DNA of 64,000 nt, taken from positions 124,001-188,000 of the forward strand of contig NZ_BMQY01000009.1 in NCBI RefSeq assembly GCF_014648355.1, in the 5' to 3' direction. Positions 23,276 through 31,607 of this stretch are shown piece by piece. Source of the stretch: Couchioplanes azureus. Lineage in GTDB: Bacteria; Actinomycetota; Actinomycetes; Mycobacteriales; Micromonosporaceae. The position numbers and the translations under genes are program-made. Position 1 is the stretch's first letter, and each line of letters starts with the position of its first letter. The notes beneath the pieces are model-generated. The model did not search any database. It had not been told where the DNA came from and was given only the letters and a program-made list of their open reading frames with translations.

Positions 23276-23677
23276 TCAGCCGCCGCTGGAGAGGCCCGAG
23301 TCGGCGCACACCGAGACCATCTCGGCCGCGGCGGCGCTGACCGCGGCCACCAGGTCCGGCTCCTCCTCGGCGCCCTGGGCCTTCACGGCCTGCTCGTAGG
23401 CCTGCTGGAGGCGGGCCGCGGCGTCCGCGACCGGGGCGTCGGCGGTGCTGGTCGAGGCGCTCACGCCGGTGATCACGCCCGGCTGCATGAGGTTGCCCGC
23501 CCGGACCGCCTCGCCGATCTTGCCGCAGGCCAGGGAGCCCGGCGGGTCGTCCGCTTCGGGCGGCGTGCTGGGCGGCGCCGCCGTCGCGGGTGCCGGGGCC
23601 GGAACGCCGGCCGGTTCGGTGCATCCGGCAGCGCCTGCCAGCAGCAGCAGGGCGCACATCGTTGCTGATCGCGACAC
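23276..23677 (-). CDS. Small lipoprotein
   Basis: 133 residues from a GTG. MCALLLLAGAAGC gives a lipobox (AAGC), then a Pro/Ala linker and a helical domain with two Cys (SLACGKIGEAVRAGN; VSVCADSGLSS) that may form a disulfide. Family not recognised. Convergent with the transpeptidase pair; an in-frame ATG at 23659 would remove part of the signal sequence. Confidence 0.65.
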   Translation of the reverse strand: MSRSATMCALLLLAGAAGCTEPAGVPAPAPATAAPPSTPPEADDPPGSLACGKIGEAVRAGNLMQPGVITGVSASTSTADAPVADAAARLQQAYEQAVKAQGAEEEPDLVAAVSAAAAEMVSVCADSGLSSGG

Positions 23678-23734
23678 ATCTCCGACGGTAGGCGCTGGGC
23701 GTGCCGCCGATCTGCCCGTCCGGAAATCCCCCGG

Positions 23735-24097
23735 TCACACCACGCTCGCGTGCGCCGCGATGATGCGCCAGCCGAGCGCGTCGTCGCGGATCCAGGTACG
23801 GGTGTAGCGCATCCTCGCCGCGAAGGGCACGCCGTCGACGCTGCCGCGCAGGCTGCCGAGGAACCAGGTCACGCCGGTGTCGCCGGCGACCACGAGATCG
23901 AGCCGCTCCTCGTGCAGCGCCTCGATGACCTGCGTGCCGGTGCGGTGCACGCGCAGGTCGTCGTCCTTGCCGTAGAGGTTGCCGTCCGGGCCGGTGAAGA
24001 CCAGCCGGTCGTCGAGCAGCCGGTCGAGGGCCGCGACGTCGGAGGCGAGCTGGGCGGCCTGCAACCGTCGCTCGGCGGCACGGAGTTCGTCATCCAT
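23735..24097 (-). CDS. SnoaL-like / DUF4440 protein
   Basis: 120 residues from ATG 24097 (MDDELRAAERRLQAAQLASD). NTF2-type cone fold: two N-terminal helices with LDRLLDDRLVFTGPDG, DDLRVHRTG, and C-terminal strands MRYTRTWIRDDALGWRIIAA, the DUF4440 pattern. Small ligand-binding or stress-associated protein; substrate unknown. Confidence 0.75.
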   Translation of the reverse strand: MDDELRAAERRLQAAQLASDVAALDRLLDDRLVFTGPDGNLYGKDDDLRVHRTGTQVIEALHEERLDLVVAGDTGVTWFLGSLRGSVDGVPFAARMRYTRTWIRDDALGWRIIAAHASVV

Positions 24098-24123
24098 GCC
24101 GTTCTTTGTAACCGACGCGGCCG

Positions 24124-24468
24124 CTACTTCGGTTGGACGAGCCAGTTCCACGCGCGGCGCAGGCCGTCGGAGAGGGAGTCGGTGCGCCTGGCCGCTTCCT
24201 CGCTGGGCTCCGCGAGCCGGTCGGCGCTCACGGCGACGATCACCCCGTGCTCGTAGATGCCGTCGACCTGGTCGGCGGCCGCGTACCGGTGGCCGCCGGG
24301 GGTCTCGAGCACCAGGCCGTGGAAGATGTCCTCGCGCTCGTCGGCCAGCACGTGCGCGACCTTGCCGACCCGGTCGCCGGCCCGGTCGAAGACCGGCGTG
24401 CCGTCGGCGAGGACGAGGAAAGACTGCGGTGCCCCGAGGTCCTCGGGGGCGGATTCGGTGTCCGGCAT
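24124..24468 (-). CDS. PRC-barrel-like domain protein
   Basis: 114 residues. Residues about 15-75 resemble a PRC-barrel (GTPVFDRAGDRVGKVAHVLA, then FHGLVLETPGGHRYAAADQV). The tail is helical and ends in NWLVQPK. Such small proteins are common in actinobacteria and often stress-induced; function unknown. Lies between the SnoaL-like gene and the response regulator on the same strand. Confidence 0.65.
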   Translation of the reverse strand: MPDTESAPEDLGAPQSFLVLADGTPVFDRAGDRVGKVAHVLADEREDIFHGLVLETPGGHRYAAADQVDGIYEHGVIVAVSADRLAEPSEEAARRTDSLSDGLRRAWNWLVQPK

Positions 24469-24502
24469 GGCAGAGGACGTACCCCGGCCCGCGCCGCGGT
24501 AA

Positions 24503-24934
24503 TCAGTCCGTCGGGGGCAGGACGGCGACCTCGCGGTAGAAGCGGTCGATCGTGCGTACGGTCGACTCGAAGTCCTCCAGGTCGAACGGCTTCGTCACGT
24601 ACGCGTTGGCCCGGTGCTGGTAGCTGGACACGATGTCCGGGGCGGCGCCCGAGGTGGTCAGGATGACCACCGGGATGGTCTTGAGCCGGTCGTCGGTCTT
24701 GATGGCCGCCAGCGTCTCCCGGCCGTCCATGCGCGGCATGTTGAGGTCGAGCAGGATGAGGTCGGGGCGGTGGGCATCCGCGTACGGTTCGACGTTGCGC
24801 AGGTAGTCGAGCGCCTCCCGGCCGTCGGACACCCGGTTGACGGTCGTCCGCGTCTCCGAGCTCCCCAGCGCCTCCGAGATCATGAAGGCGTCGGCGTCGT
24901 CGTCGTCGACGACGAGAATGTCCAGACTGCGCAC
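24503..24934 (-). CDS. Single-domain response regulator
   Basis: 143 residues from GTG 24934, preferred over a TTG at 24961 because GGGAG lies just upstream. Receiver domain only: acidic cluster VVDDDDAD, phospho-acceptor Asp in LILLDLNMPRMDG, Thr in ILTTSG and Lys in VTKPFDLEDF. It matches the Rcp1/CheY-like regulators that take phosphate from phytochrome-type or hybrid kinases. No output domain and no kinase next to it, so it must act through protein contact. Confidence 0.88.
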   Translation of the reverse strand: MRSLDILVVDDDDADAFMISEALGSSETRTTVNRVSDGREALDYLRNVEPYADAHRPDLILLDLNMPRMDGRETLAAIKTDDRLKTIPVVILTTSGAAPDIVSSYQHRANAYVTKPFDLEDFESTVRTIDRFYREVAVLPPTD

Positions 24935-25043
24935 TTCGCTCCCTTGGTTGCGGTCCGGCAAGCATAGGGTGCGTCCGGTCCGGATACCACACGCCGTAGG
25001 TATGAAATGCCGCGATGAGCGACGCTGGGCACAAAGGGCGCCT

Positions 25044-25376
25044 TCAGGGCGCGGCGAACCAGTCGCCGGCCTGCTCCGGTGCCACGTCCCGGCCGGTGGC
25101 GCGGGCGCCGGCCCAGTTCACCCCGACCAGCAGGCCGTCGCGGCGCAGCCCCGGCAGCCAGCTGCCGAGCCAGTCGGCCAGGGGGATCTCGACGACCTCG
25201 AAGCCCCGGTACGCCGCCACGGCCGCGACGACCCGCTCGGCCCGGGACCGCTTGGACCAGAACGGCATGGCGCCACCGGACGCGGGGAAGCCACCAGAGT
25301 CCCGGATCGAGAACACCCGCCCCTCCCGGGGCACCTCCCGGCGGAACGCCGCCGCATGCGCCGCACTGAGCGACAT
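25044..25376 (-). CDS. DUF2750 family protein
   Basis: 110 residues with the family pattern: VPREGRVFSIRDSGGFP, MPFWSKRSRAERV and the closing LRRDGLLVGVNWAGARATGR. Small cytoplasmic protein of unknown function. Single gene, divergent from the GNAT gene at 25473. Confidence 0.8.
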   Translation of the reverse strand: MSLSAAHAAAFRREVPREGRVFSIRDSGGFPASGGAMPFWSKRSRAERVVAAVAAYRGFEVVEIPLADWLGSWLPGLRRDGLLVGVNWAGARATGRDVAPEQAGDWFAAP

Positions 25377-25472
25377 CGCCGTCCCCTTTGCGCTCCTCGT
25401 GAGTCGTTGCTGTCCCTATGGTGGCCCGTCGGCGGGTCCGAGATGATTTGAACGACCAAATAGGGTCGGCGT

Positions 25473-25973
25473 ATGGAGATCAGAGTGGCGACCGACCGGG
25501 ACTGGCCGGCGATTTTTCCGTTCTTCTCGGCCATCGTCGAGGCGGGGGAGACCTACGCGTATCCGCTCGGCCTCGGCACCGACGAGGCCCGCGCCCTCTG
25601 GATGGAACCGCCGCCCGGCCGCACCGTGGTCGCCGTCGCGGGCGGCGCCGTGCTGGGCTCGGCCAAGATGGGACCGAACCGGCCGGGCCGCGGCGCGCAC
25701 ATCGCCACCGGCAGCTTCATGGTCGACCCGGCGGCGCAGGGCCGTGGCGTCGGCCGGGCGCTCGGCCGCCACCTCATCGAGTGGGCCCGGGACGAGGGCT
25801 ATCACGGCATCCAGTTCAACGCGGTCGTGGAGACGAACCGCGGCGCCGTCCATCTCTGGCAGGACCTCGGTTTCGAGATCATGACCACGATCCCGGAGGC
25901 GTTCGACTCCGCGGCGCACGGTCGCGTCGGCCTGCACGTCATGTACCAGAAGCTGGGGGAACGACGGGACTGA
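25473..25973 (+). CDS. GNAT family N-acetyltransferase
   Basis: 166 residues. IRVATDRDWPAIFPFFSAIV start, a beta4 strand ATGSFMVDPAAQGRGVGRAL with the Q/RxxGxG acetyl-CoA loop, then FNAVVETNRGAVHLWQDLGF. Complete GNAT domain resembling phosphinothricin/amino-acid N-acetyltransferases. Substrate unknown. A hairpin terminator follows at 25981. Confidence 0.85.
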   Translation: MEIRVATDRDWPAIFPFFSAIVEAGETYAYPLGLGTDEARALWMEPPPGRTVVAVAGGAVLGSAKMGPNRPGRGAHIATGSFMVDPAAQGRGVGRALGRHLIEWARDEGYHGIQFNAVVETNRGAVHLWQDLGFEIMTTIPEAFDSAAHGRVGLHVMYQKLGERRD

Positions 25974-25980
25974 GCGGGGA

Positions 25981-26015
25981 TACGCGCGGCCGGCGGGGGC
26001 GGCCGGCCGCGCGTA
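25981..26015. terminator. Bidirectional terminator
   Basis: TACGCGCGGCCGGC (25981-25994) and its exact complement (26002-26015) with a 7-base loop, between the convergent GNAT and flippase genes. 14 perfect pairs followed by GTTCTC. Confidence 0.7.
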
Positions 26016-26021
26016 CGTTCT

Positions 26022-28610
26022 CTACCGCGTGGCCATGATCAGTGCGGCCGGGTCGGTGCAGACCAGCTGCAGCGCCCGGGCCACCACGGCCGGGTCGTAC
26101 GTCGAGGCGTGGAACGTGGCCTCCAGGTGCAGCACGCCACCCATCTCGGAGGTGGTCAGCGTGATGCCCTCGGGGCCGTTGAGGGTGGGGACGCTCTGGT
26201 TCACCCGGCCGGCCGGCTCCACCGTCCAGGGCAGGTCGGCGAGCACGTCGTGGCGGCCCTGGTTGCTGAAGGTCAGCCGCGGCCGCGGCGCCGCCGGCGC
26301 CTCGGCCGGGTACGGGTCCGGCATGCCGGGCGCCCCGGTCACGAGGATCTTGCCCTCGCGCAGCAGCATCATCGTGAGGATCCGGCCGGTGGCCAGCTCC
26401 GCCTTCAGCGTCGTGTGGATCGCCTGCGGGTCGGTCAGGCTGGGCGGCGCCAGGTACGGCCCCTGGCAGAAGTTGCTGTCGATGCTGACGCCCTTGTCGA
26501 CGTAGCGCCGCGCGTCGGCCAGGAACGTGCCGCCCGCCAGGTCGGGGTTCAGCCCCACCTCCTGCAGCGCCGCGGTGAACGCCGCGAAGGTGATCGCCGA
26601 CGTGGTCACGCCGGGGGCGTGCTCGTCGCGCCAGACCCGCATCTTGCCCAGCACGTCGGCCGAGCGGGCCGTCTCGACCGTCAGGTTCGCCGTCCACGGC
26701 CGCATCGCGGTCTGCTCCGGGTGCGGCGGGCGGGCGAAGCTCAGGCCCTGCTTCCACCGGCCCGGCTTGGTGCCGAACTGCTTCCACCAGGCCTTGGGCA
26801 GCGCCCAGCGGTGCCGCAGGGAGGGCCCGATGACCGCGGCGCGCTGCTCGGCGGCCGCGCGCACCAGCTCCCGGAGCAGGGTGTTCACCGGGCCCGCGTC
26901 GCCGTACGCGTGCGCCACCTTCATCGCCACGTACCCGCCGCCGACCAGGATGCGCACGGGGTGGTGGGCGCGCGGCTCGGCCTGCAACCGCCGGGTCATC
27001 GCGTCGAAGTCGGCCGGCCCGTCACCGAGGTCGGTCACGGCGTCCCGGACGTACGCGGCGAAGGCGGCGGCGTCCATGTGCAGCCAGCGGGCGCCGCTGC
27101 GGTCCAGGCGCGACACCGCGCGGTGCGTCGGGTCGGCGGCGTGCAGCCCGATCAGCGCCTCGCGCAGCCGCTCGGCCGTCACGCCGGTCAGCGGGCCGAC
27201 CGTACGGATGTACTCCAGCGGCAGCCAGGCGCGCTCGCGCAGGGTCAGGCTGGTGCTCGACATGATGTTCTCTCCTTCGGGGACTGCCGTGGCGAAGACG
27301 ACGCGGAGCACGGTCGGTGCGACCAGCACGGTCTCCACCGCCATCACGAGCGCCACCCAGGTGACCAGGTCGGTGAGGCTGCCGCGGCTGCCGCCGTACC
27401 AGGCGGCGGCGATCTCGGCGACGCCGGCGAACACCGCGAAGATGCCGGCACCGCGGACCGTGCCCTGCACCCGGGAGATCGCCAGGAAGAAATGGTGGAA
27501 GACGAACGGCACGTAGGTCAGCGCCAGGATGGCCAGCGCGGTGCCGGCGGCCTCCGCGTAGCTCGCGCCGAAGATGGACATGATCGGCCCGGCGGCGAAC
27601 ACGACCACCAGGGAGACGGGCAGGCCGCCGCCCAGGCAGATGAGCAGGCCCATCCGGACCTTGGAGCGCAGGGCGGCCTTGTCGCCGCTGGCCACCGCGA
27701 AGAGGGTGAGCGCCACGTTGCCGGGGACCATGGCCAGGAACGACAGCACCATGAAGGCCGTGTAGAACGCCGCGTTGGCCTCGGCCGACAGCACGGCGGT
27801 GACGACCAGCGGCAGCGCCGCCCGCGGCAGGTACGTCGCCAGGTTCAGCAGGTTGTGGTCGAACGTCGACCGGCCCCGGCCGCGCAGCAGCGAGGCGCGC
27901 GGGCGTACCGAATCGATCATGCCCTTGCGGCGCAGCGCCCGGCCGAGGATCGCGACCGAGAGCACCATGCCGGCCACCCAGGTCAGCAGCAGCTCGCCGC
28001 CGGTCAGGGTGATCGGCAGCAGCGCGACGGCGCCCAGCAGCGCCAGCTTGAGCAGCGAGAACCAGGCGTTGCGCATGAGCTGCAGCGGCCCCTGCAGGAG
28101 GCCGACCAGGGCCTCGTCCAGGACCAGCGTCATCGCGTTGAGCGCGATGCCGAAGACCAGCAGCACGGTGGCGGCCGATCCGCCGAGGGCGTCCCGCAGC
28201 CCGGGCATGGCGAGGTGCGCGAGCGCGACGTAGATCAGCCCGCCGAGCGTCGCGGCGCCGCCGGCGACGAGCAGGCAGGTGGAGATCAGCTCCCACTTGC
28301 GGCCCTTCAGGCCGGGCAGGTCCGAGATGAGCATGGTGCCCATGCCGAACATCCCGATGGTGCCGATCAGGGTCATCGCGGACACCGCCGCGGACGCCTG
28401 GCCGACCGCCTCGGCCGGCGCGGTCCGCGCGGCGAGCCACCAGTACGCGAACCCGAACAGCGACGTGAGCGCGGTGGTCGCCATGAGCGAGCCGGCGTTC
28501 ACGAACAGGTCGAGGTGCCCGCGCAGAACGGCCACGAGTCCCGTACGGCCCGGCCCCTCGGGACCGGGATCAAGGCTCTCCGGTACGGCCTCTTTTACCG
28601 TGCTTTCCAC
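26022..28610 (-). CDS. MATE/Wzx-like flippase fused to condensation-like acyltransferase
   Basis: 862 residues. About 1-445 hold 12 or more membrane helices of the polysaccharide/lipid flippase kind (AGSLMATTALTSLFGFAYWW onward). About 450-862 form a soluble domain resembling condensation/CoA-dependent acyltransferase folds: AHAYGDAG stands where HHxxxDG is normal, and NFCQGPYLAPP resembles the second half. An internal ATG at 27263 (MSSTSLTLRERAWLP) has AAGGAGAG 6 bases upstream, so the 413-residue second half may also be made alone. Likely modifies and exports a lipid-linked or glycosylated molecule; substrate unknown. Confidence 0.75.
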   Translation of the reverse strand: MESTVKEAVPESLDPGPEGPGRTGLVAVLRGHLDLFVNAGSLMATTALTSLFGFAYWWLAARTAPAEAVGQASAAVSAMTLIGTIGMFGMGTMLISDLPGLKGRKWELISTCLLVAGGAATLGGLIYVALAHLAMPGLRDALGGSAATVLLVFGIALNAMTLVLDEALVGLLQGPLQLMRNAWFSLLKLALLGAVALLPITLTGGELLLTWVAGMVLSVAILGRALRRKGMIDSVRPRASLLRGRGRSTFDHNLLNLATYLPRAALPLVVTAVLSAEANAAFYTAFMVLSFLAMVPGNVALTLFAVASGDKAALRSKVRMGLLICLGGGLPVSLVVVFAAGPIMSIFGASYAEAAGTALAILALTYVPFVFHHFFLAISRVQGTVRGAGIFAVFAGVAEIAAAWYGGSRGSLTDLVTWVALVMAVETVLVAPTVLRVVFATAVPEGENIMSSTSLTLRERAWLPLEYIRTVGPLTGVTAERLREALIGLHAADPTHRAVSRLDRSGARWLHMDAAAFAAYVRDAVTDLGDGPADFDAMTRRLQAEPRAHHPVRILVGGGYVAMKVAHAYGDAGPVNTLLRELVRAAAEQRAAVIGPSLRHRWALPKAWWKQFGTKPGRWKQGLSFARPPHPEQTAMRPWTANLTVETARSADVLGKMRVWRDEHAPGVTTSAITFAAFTAALQEVGLNPDLAGGTFLADARRYVDKGVSIDSNFCQGPYLAPPSLTDPQAIHTTLKAELATGRILTMMLLREGKILVTGAPGMPDPYPAEAPAAPRPRLTFSNQGRHDVLADLPWTVEPAGRVNQSVPTLNGPEGITLTTSEMGGVLHLEATFHASTYDPAVVARALQLVCTDPAALIMATR

Positions 28611-28781
28611 TACTACCGCCCCCAGTTGCAGTGATCGAACCGCAACGGTAGTTACGGGGCGTGTTGATCGACCATGGCAATGCGGGGCACATCACGGATG
28701 CCGTCCGGAGTGGAGAACCTGCGGTACGGGGGAGGGGGGCGGGACCGAACGGCGGAGGTTTGTGACGGGTGTGACTCGGGG

Positions 28782-29288
28782 CTATTTATCCCACACCGGA
28801 ACCGGCGGCAGACCTCGCCCGGCCCGGGCGGCATCGGTCAACTCCCGGATCAGTGCGGTCTTACCGCGCGTATACGCCTCTCCCGGGCCGAACCGCTCCA
28901 GCAACTGCCGGCGGGCGGCGGCGTACCGGGCGCGGGCTTGCGGGTCGGCGAGCAGATGGTCGCGCAGGAGCCGTTCGTTGCGGGTGTCCCAGGTGTCGGT
29001 CGTCACAATGTGCAGGTGGTACGCCGTGCTGTCGTAGTCCTCGCGCCGGTAGAGCAGCCGGCCCGGCGGCCCCGTGGGGTGGATCCGGTAACCGAACGTC
29101 TCCAGCGCGTCGTCGTTCACCTCGTCGAGGTCGTCGGCGGCGGCGATCAGGTCGATCACCGGAGTGGCGGGCAGCCCGGGCACCGCGGTGCCGCCGATGT
29201 GCTCGATCGCGGTGAACAGGGGTGCCAGCGCCACGCACGCCTGCCTGCCGAGTTCGGCCCAGCGCGGATCCGGATCCGCGATCGTCAC
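28782..29288 (-). CDS. GrpB family protein
   Basis: 168 residues from a GTG overlapping the CorA stop (GTGA). Pattern of the GrpB/UPF0157 nucleotidyltransferase-fold family: DPRWAELGRQACVALAPLFT, IEHIGGTAVPGLPATPVIDL and RDHLLADPQARARYAAAR. The GG/S-x-VPGL and D-L pair resemble a minimal nucleotidyltransferase site. Function unknown. Translationally coupled to the magnesium transporter gene. Confidence 0.85.
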   Translation of the reverse strand: MTIADPDPRWAELGRQACVALAPLFTAIEHIGGTAVPGLPATPVIDLIAAADDLDEVNDDALETFGYRIHPTGPPGRLLYRREDYDSTAYHLHIVTTDTWDTRNERLLRDHLLADPQARARYAAARRQLLERFGPGEAYTRGKTALIRELTDAARAGRGLPPVPVWDK

Positions 29289-30385
29289 AACCAGCCCACC
29301 TTCTTGAACCTCCGGTACAGCACCAGCGACGCGACGAGCATGACCGCGATGACGGCGTAGTAGCCGTACTCCCAGTCCAGCCCGGGCATGACCGCGAAGT
29401 TCATGCCGTAGACGCCGGCGACGGCCGTCTGCACGGCGGCGATGGCGGCCCACGACGCGATCTTGCGCATGTCGTTGTTCTGGTCCACGGAGACCTGCGC
29501 CAGCCGGGCCTGAAGGATCGAGTTCAGGAGGTCGTCGAAGCCGGCGACCCGTTCCACGGCCCGCGCGAGGCGACCCCGTACGTCCACAAGGTACGGATAC
29601 ACCGCCTCCGGCACCACCCCGCGGTCCAGAAGCCGGTGCAGCGGTTCCTGCAGGGGCAGCACCGCCCGCTTGAATTCCACCATCTCGCGCTTCAACTGGT
29701 AGATGTGGCCGATATCGGGCGATCTGTCCGCCGTGAACGCGACGGCCTCCAGAGCCTCCAGGTCGTGCTCGACATGCCCGGCGACCTCCAGATACAGGTC
29801 GACCATCCGGGCGCAGACGGCGTGCGCGACCGCCCAGGGACCCTCGGCCAGCAGCGTGGGCCGCGCCTCCAGGTCCTGGCGTACGGCCGTGAGCGCACCG
29901 GCCGCCCCGTGCCGCACGGTGATCACGAAGTGCGGCCCGAGCAGCACCGTGACGTCCCCGGTGTCGACGACCTCGGAGGACTCGGTCAGCTCCTGGTGCT
30001 CCACGTAGCGCGCGGTCCGCAGCACCAGCCGGGTCACGTCGCCGATCGTCTCGGCGGCGGGCCGGTGCCCGGGGTCGGCGGCCTGCGCGGCGGTCAGCTC
30101 GTGCAGGCCGAACACCTCGGCGATGGCCGCCATGGTGGCCTCGTCGGGCTCGTGCAACCCCAGCCAGACGAACGCGCCCCGGTGCCGCCGGGCGATCCGG
30201 GCGGCGTCGGCGTAGTGCGAGCTCCCCGGCCGGCGGCGACCGCCCTGGTAGACGGCGCAGTCCACGACCGCGCCGGGATTGTGGCGCCGCTGCCGCGGCG
30301 CGGCCGGCTCCGGCCGGCTCAGGCCCTCGATGATCCGCCCGAGCGTCCGGGGAATCAGGTACGGCTCCCGCCGCCAGCCGAACAT
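29285..30385 (-). CDS. CorA-like divalent cation channel
   Basis: 366 residues from ATG 30385 (MFGWRREPYLIPRTLG); the frame is open to 30475. A large cytoplasmic domain (FVWLGLHEPDEATMAAIAEV, long helix LKREMVEFKRAVLPLQEPLH) is followed by two C-terminal helices: IASWAAIAAVQTAVAGVYGM, whose GMN signature opens the periplasmic loop, and YAVIAVMLVASLVLYRRFKK. This is the CorA pentamer layout for Mg2+ or Co2+ transport. N-terminus is divergent from the WYL regulator 99 bases away. Confidence 0.88.
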   Translation of the reverse strand: MFGWRREPYLIPRTLGRIIEGLSRPEPAAPRQRRHNPGAVVDCAVYQGGRRRPGSSHYADAARIARRHRGAFVWLGLHEPDEATMAAIAEVFGLHELTAAQAADPGHRPAAETIGDVTRLVLRTARYVEHQELTESSEVVDTGDVTVLLGPHFVITVRHGAAGALTAVRQDLEARPTLLAEGPWAVAHAVCARMVDLYLEVAGHVEHDLEALEAVAFTADRSPDIGHIYQLKREMVEFKRAVLPLQEPLHRLLDRGVVPEAVYPYLVDVRGRLARAVERVAGFDDLLNSILQARLAQVSVDQNNDMRKIASWAAIAAVQTAVAGVYGMNFAVMPGLDWEYGYYAVIAVMLVASLVLYRRFKKVGWL

Positions 30386-30483
30386 TCGCAGCGCCTCCCG
30401 AGCGTCGACGACGATGATCCGCCCCGACGGTATCCGGCAGGAGCCCGCCGGGACCGCACCGCACGCCCGCCACAATCGGACCC

Positions 30484-31458
30484 ATGGCGAACACCAGCGC
30501 GCGGATGCTCCGGCTGCTGTCCCTGCTGCAGACCCATCGCTACTGGCCGGGCGCGGAGCTGGCCGAGCGGCTCGAGGTCAGCCCGCGCACGCTGCGGCGC
30601 GACGTCGAACGCCTGCGCGACCTCGGCTATCCGGTGGACGCCGCCCGCGGCGTGGCCGGGGGATACCAGCTGCAGGCCGGGGCGGCGGTGCCGCCGCTGC
30701 TGCTCGACGACGAGGAGGCGGTCGCCATCGCGGTCGGCCTGCGGACGGCCGCCGCCGGCGCCGTCGCGGGCTTCGAGGAGACGTCGGTACGCGCCCTCGC
30801 GAAGGTCGTCCAGCTGTTGCCGCCCCGCCTGCGCCGCCGCATCGACGCCCTGCAGGCGGCGACCGCCCCGGTCGTCCCCGGCGGCGGGCCCGCCCTCGAC
30901 GCGAGCACCCTGACCACCATCGCCCTGGCCTGCCGGGGCGAGGAGCGCCTGCGCTTCGAGTACCGGGCGCGCGACGGCGAGAGCGGCACCCGGCACGTCG
31001 AGCCGCACCGGCTGGTCTCGCTCGGCCGCCGGTGGTACCTGATCGCCTGGGATCTGGACCGGGGCGACTGGCGCAGCTTCCGGGTCGACCGCCTCACGGA
31101 GCCCGCGGCGACCGGTGCGCGCTTCCGTCCCCGCGATCTCCCCGGCGGTGATCCGGTCGCCTGGATGCGCAGCCGCCTGGCCGGGTCGGCCCACCGCTAC
31201 GACGTGTCGGTGCTGATCGGCACGGAGGCGGAGGTGGTGCGCCGGCAGGTCGGTCAGTGGGCCACCGTGGAACCCGTCTCCGGGCGGAGCTGCCGGATGC
31301 GCATGAACGTCGACGACCTGGGCTGGCCGGTGATGGTCCTGGGCGTGCTCGGCGCGGACTTCACGATCGAGTCGCCGCCGGAACTTCACGCCCGCGTCCG
31401 GGAAACCGTGCAGACCCTGCTCCGCGGCGCCCCCACGGCGGGCGTGCGGGCAGGTTGA
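30484..31458 (+). CDS. HTH-WYL transcriptional regulator (YafY type)
   Basis: 324 residues. Winged HTH at 1-60 (MLRLLSLLQTHRYWPGAELA, VSPRTLRRDVERLRDLGYPV), WYL domain at about 140-230 (RFEYRARDGES, VEPHRLVSLGRRWYLIAWD, DWRSFRVDRL), then the WCX C-terminal extension. Such regulators sense nucleic acids or small ligands. Its target is probably the adjacent divergent gene; that is inference. Confidence 0.88.
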   Translation: MANTSARMLRLLSLLQTHRYWPGAELAERLEVSPRTLRRDVERLRDLGYPVDAARGVAGGYQLQAGAAVPPLLLDDEEAVAIAVGLRTAAAGAVAGFEETSVRALAKVVQLLPPRLRRRIDALQAATAPVVPGGGPALDASTLTTIALACRGEERLRFEYRARDGESGTRHVEPHRLVSLGRRWYLIAWDLDRGDWRSFRVDRLTEPAATGARFRPRDLPGGDPVAWMRSRLAGSAHRYDVSVLIGTEAEVVRRQVGQWATVEPVSGRSCRMRMNVDDLGWPVMVLGVLGADFTIESPPELHARVRETVQTLLRGAPTAGVRAG

Positions 31459-31465
31459 GGCAGGC

Positions 31466-31496
31466 GCGGATCGGCGCCCCCGTGGCGCCGATCCGC
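31466..31496 (+). terminator. Terminator of the WYL gene
   Basis: GCGGATCGGCGCC (31466-31478), loop CCCGT, exact complement 31484-31496. Begins 7 bases after the stop. 13 perfect pairs. Confidence 0.75.
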
Positions 31497-31607
31497 ACGA
31501 GGAAACCCTAGCGGGCCCCTCTGACATTTTCGCGCAGATTAGTCCACAGTGGTGCCCTGAGCAGCGGAAACCATTGTGAGCCACGGCATACTCGGGCGCC
31601 GTCGCGG

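Noticed and set aside
26109..28634. 841-residue plus-strand frame opposite the flippase
   Set aside because: His/Gln/Arg/Gly-rich shadow without domains; the minus-strand frame has membrane helices and a ribosome site.
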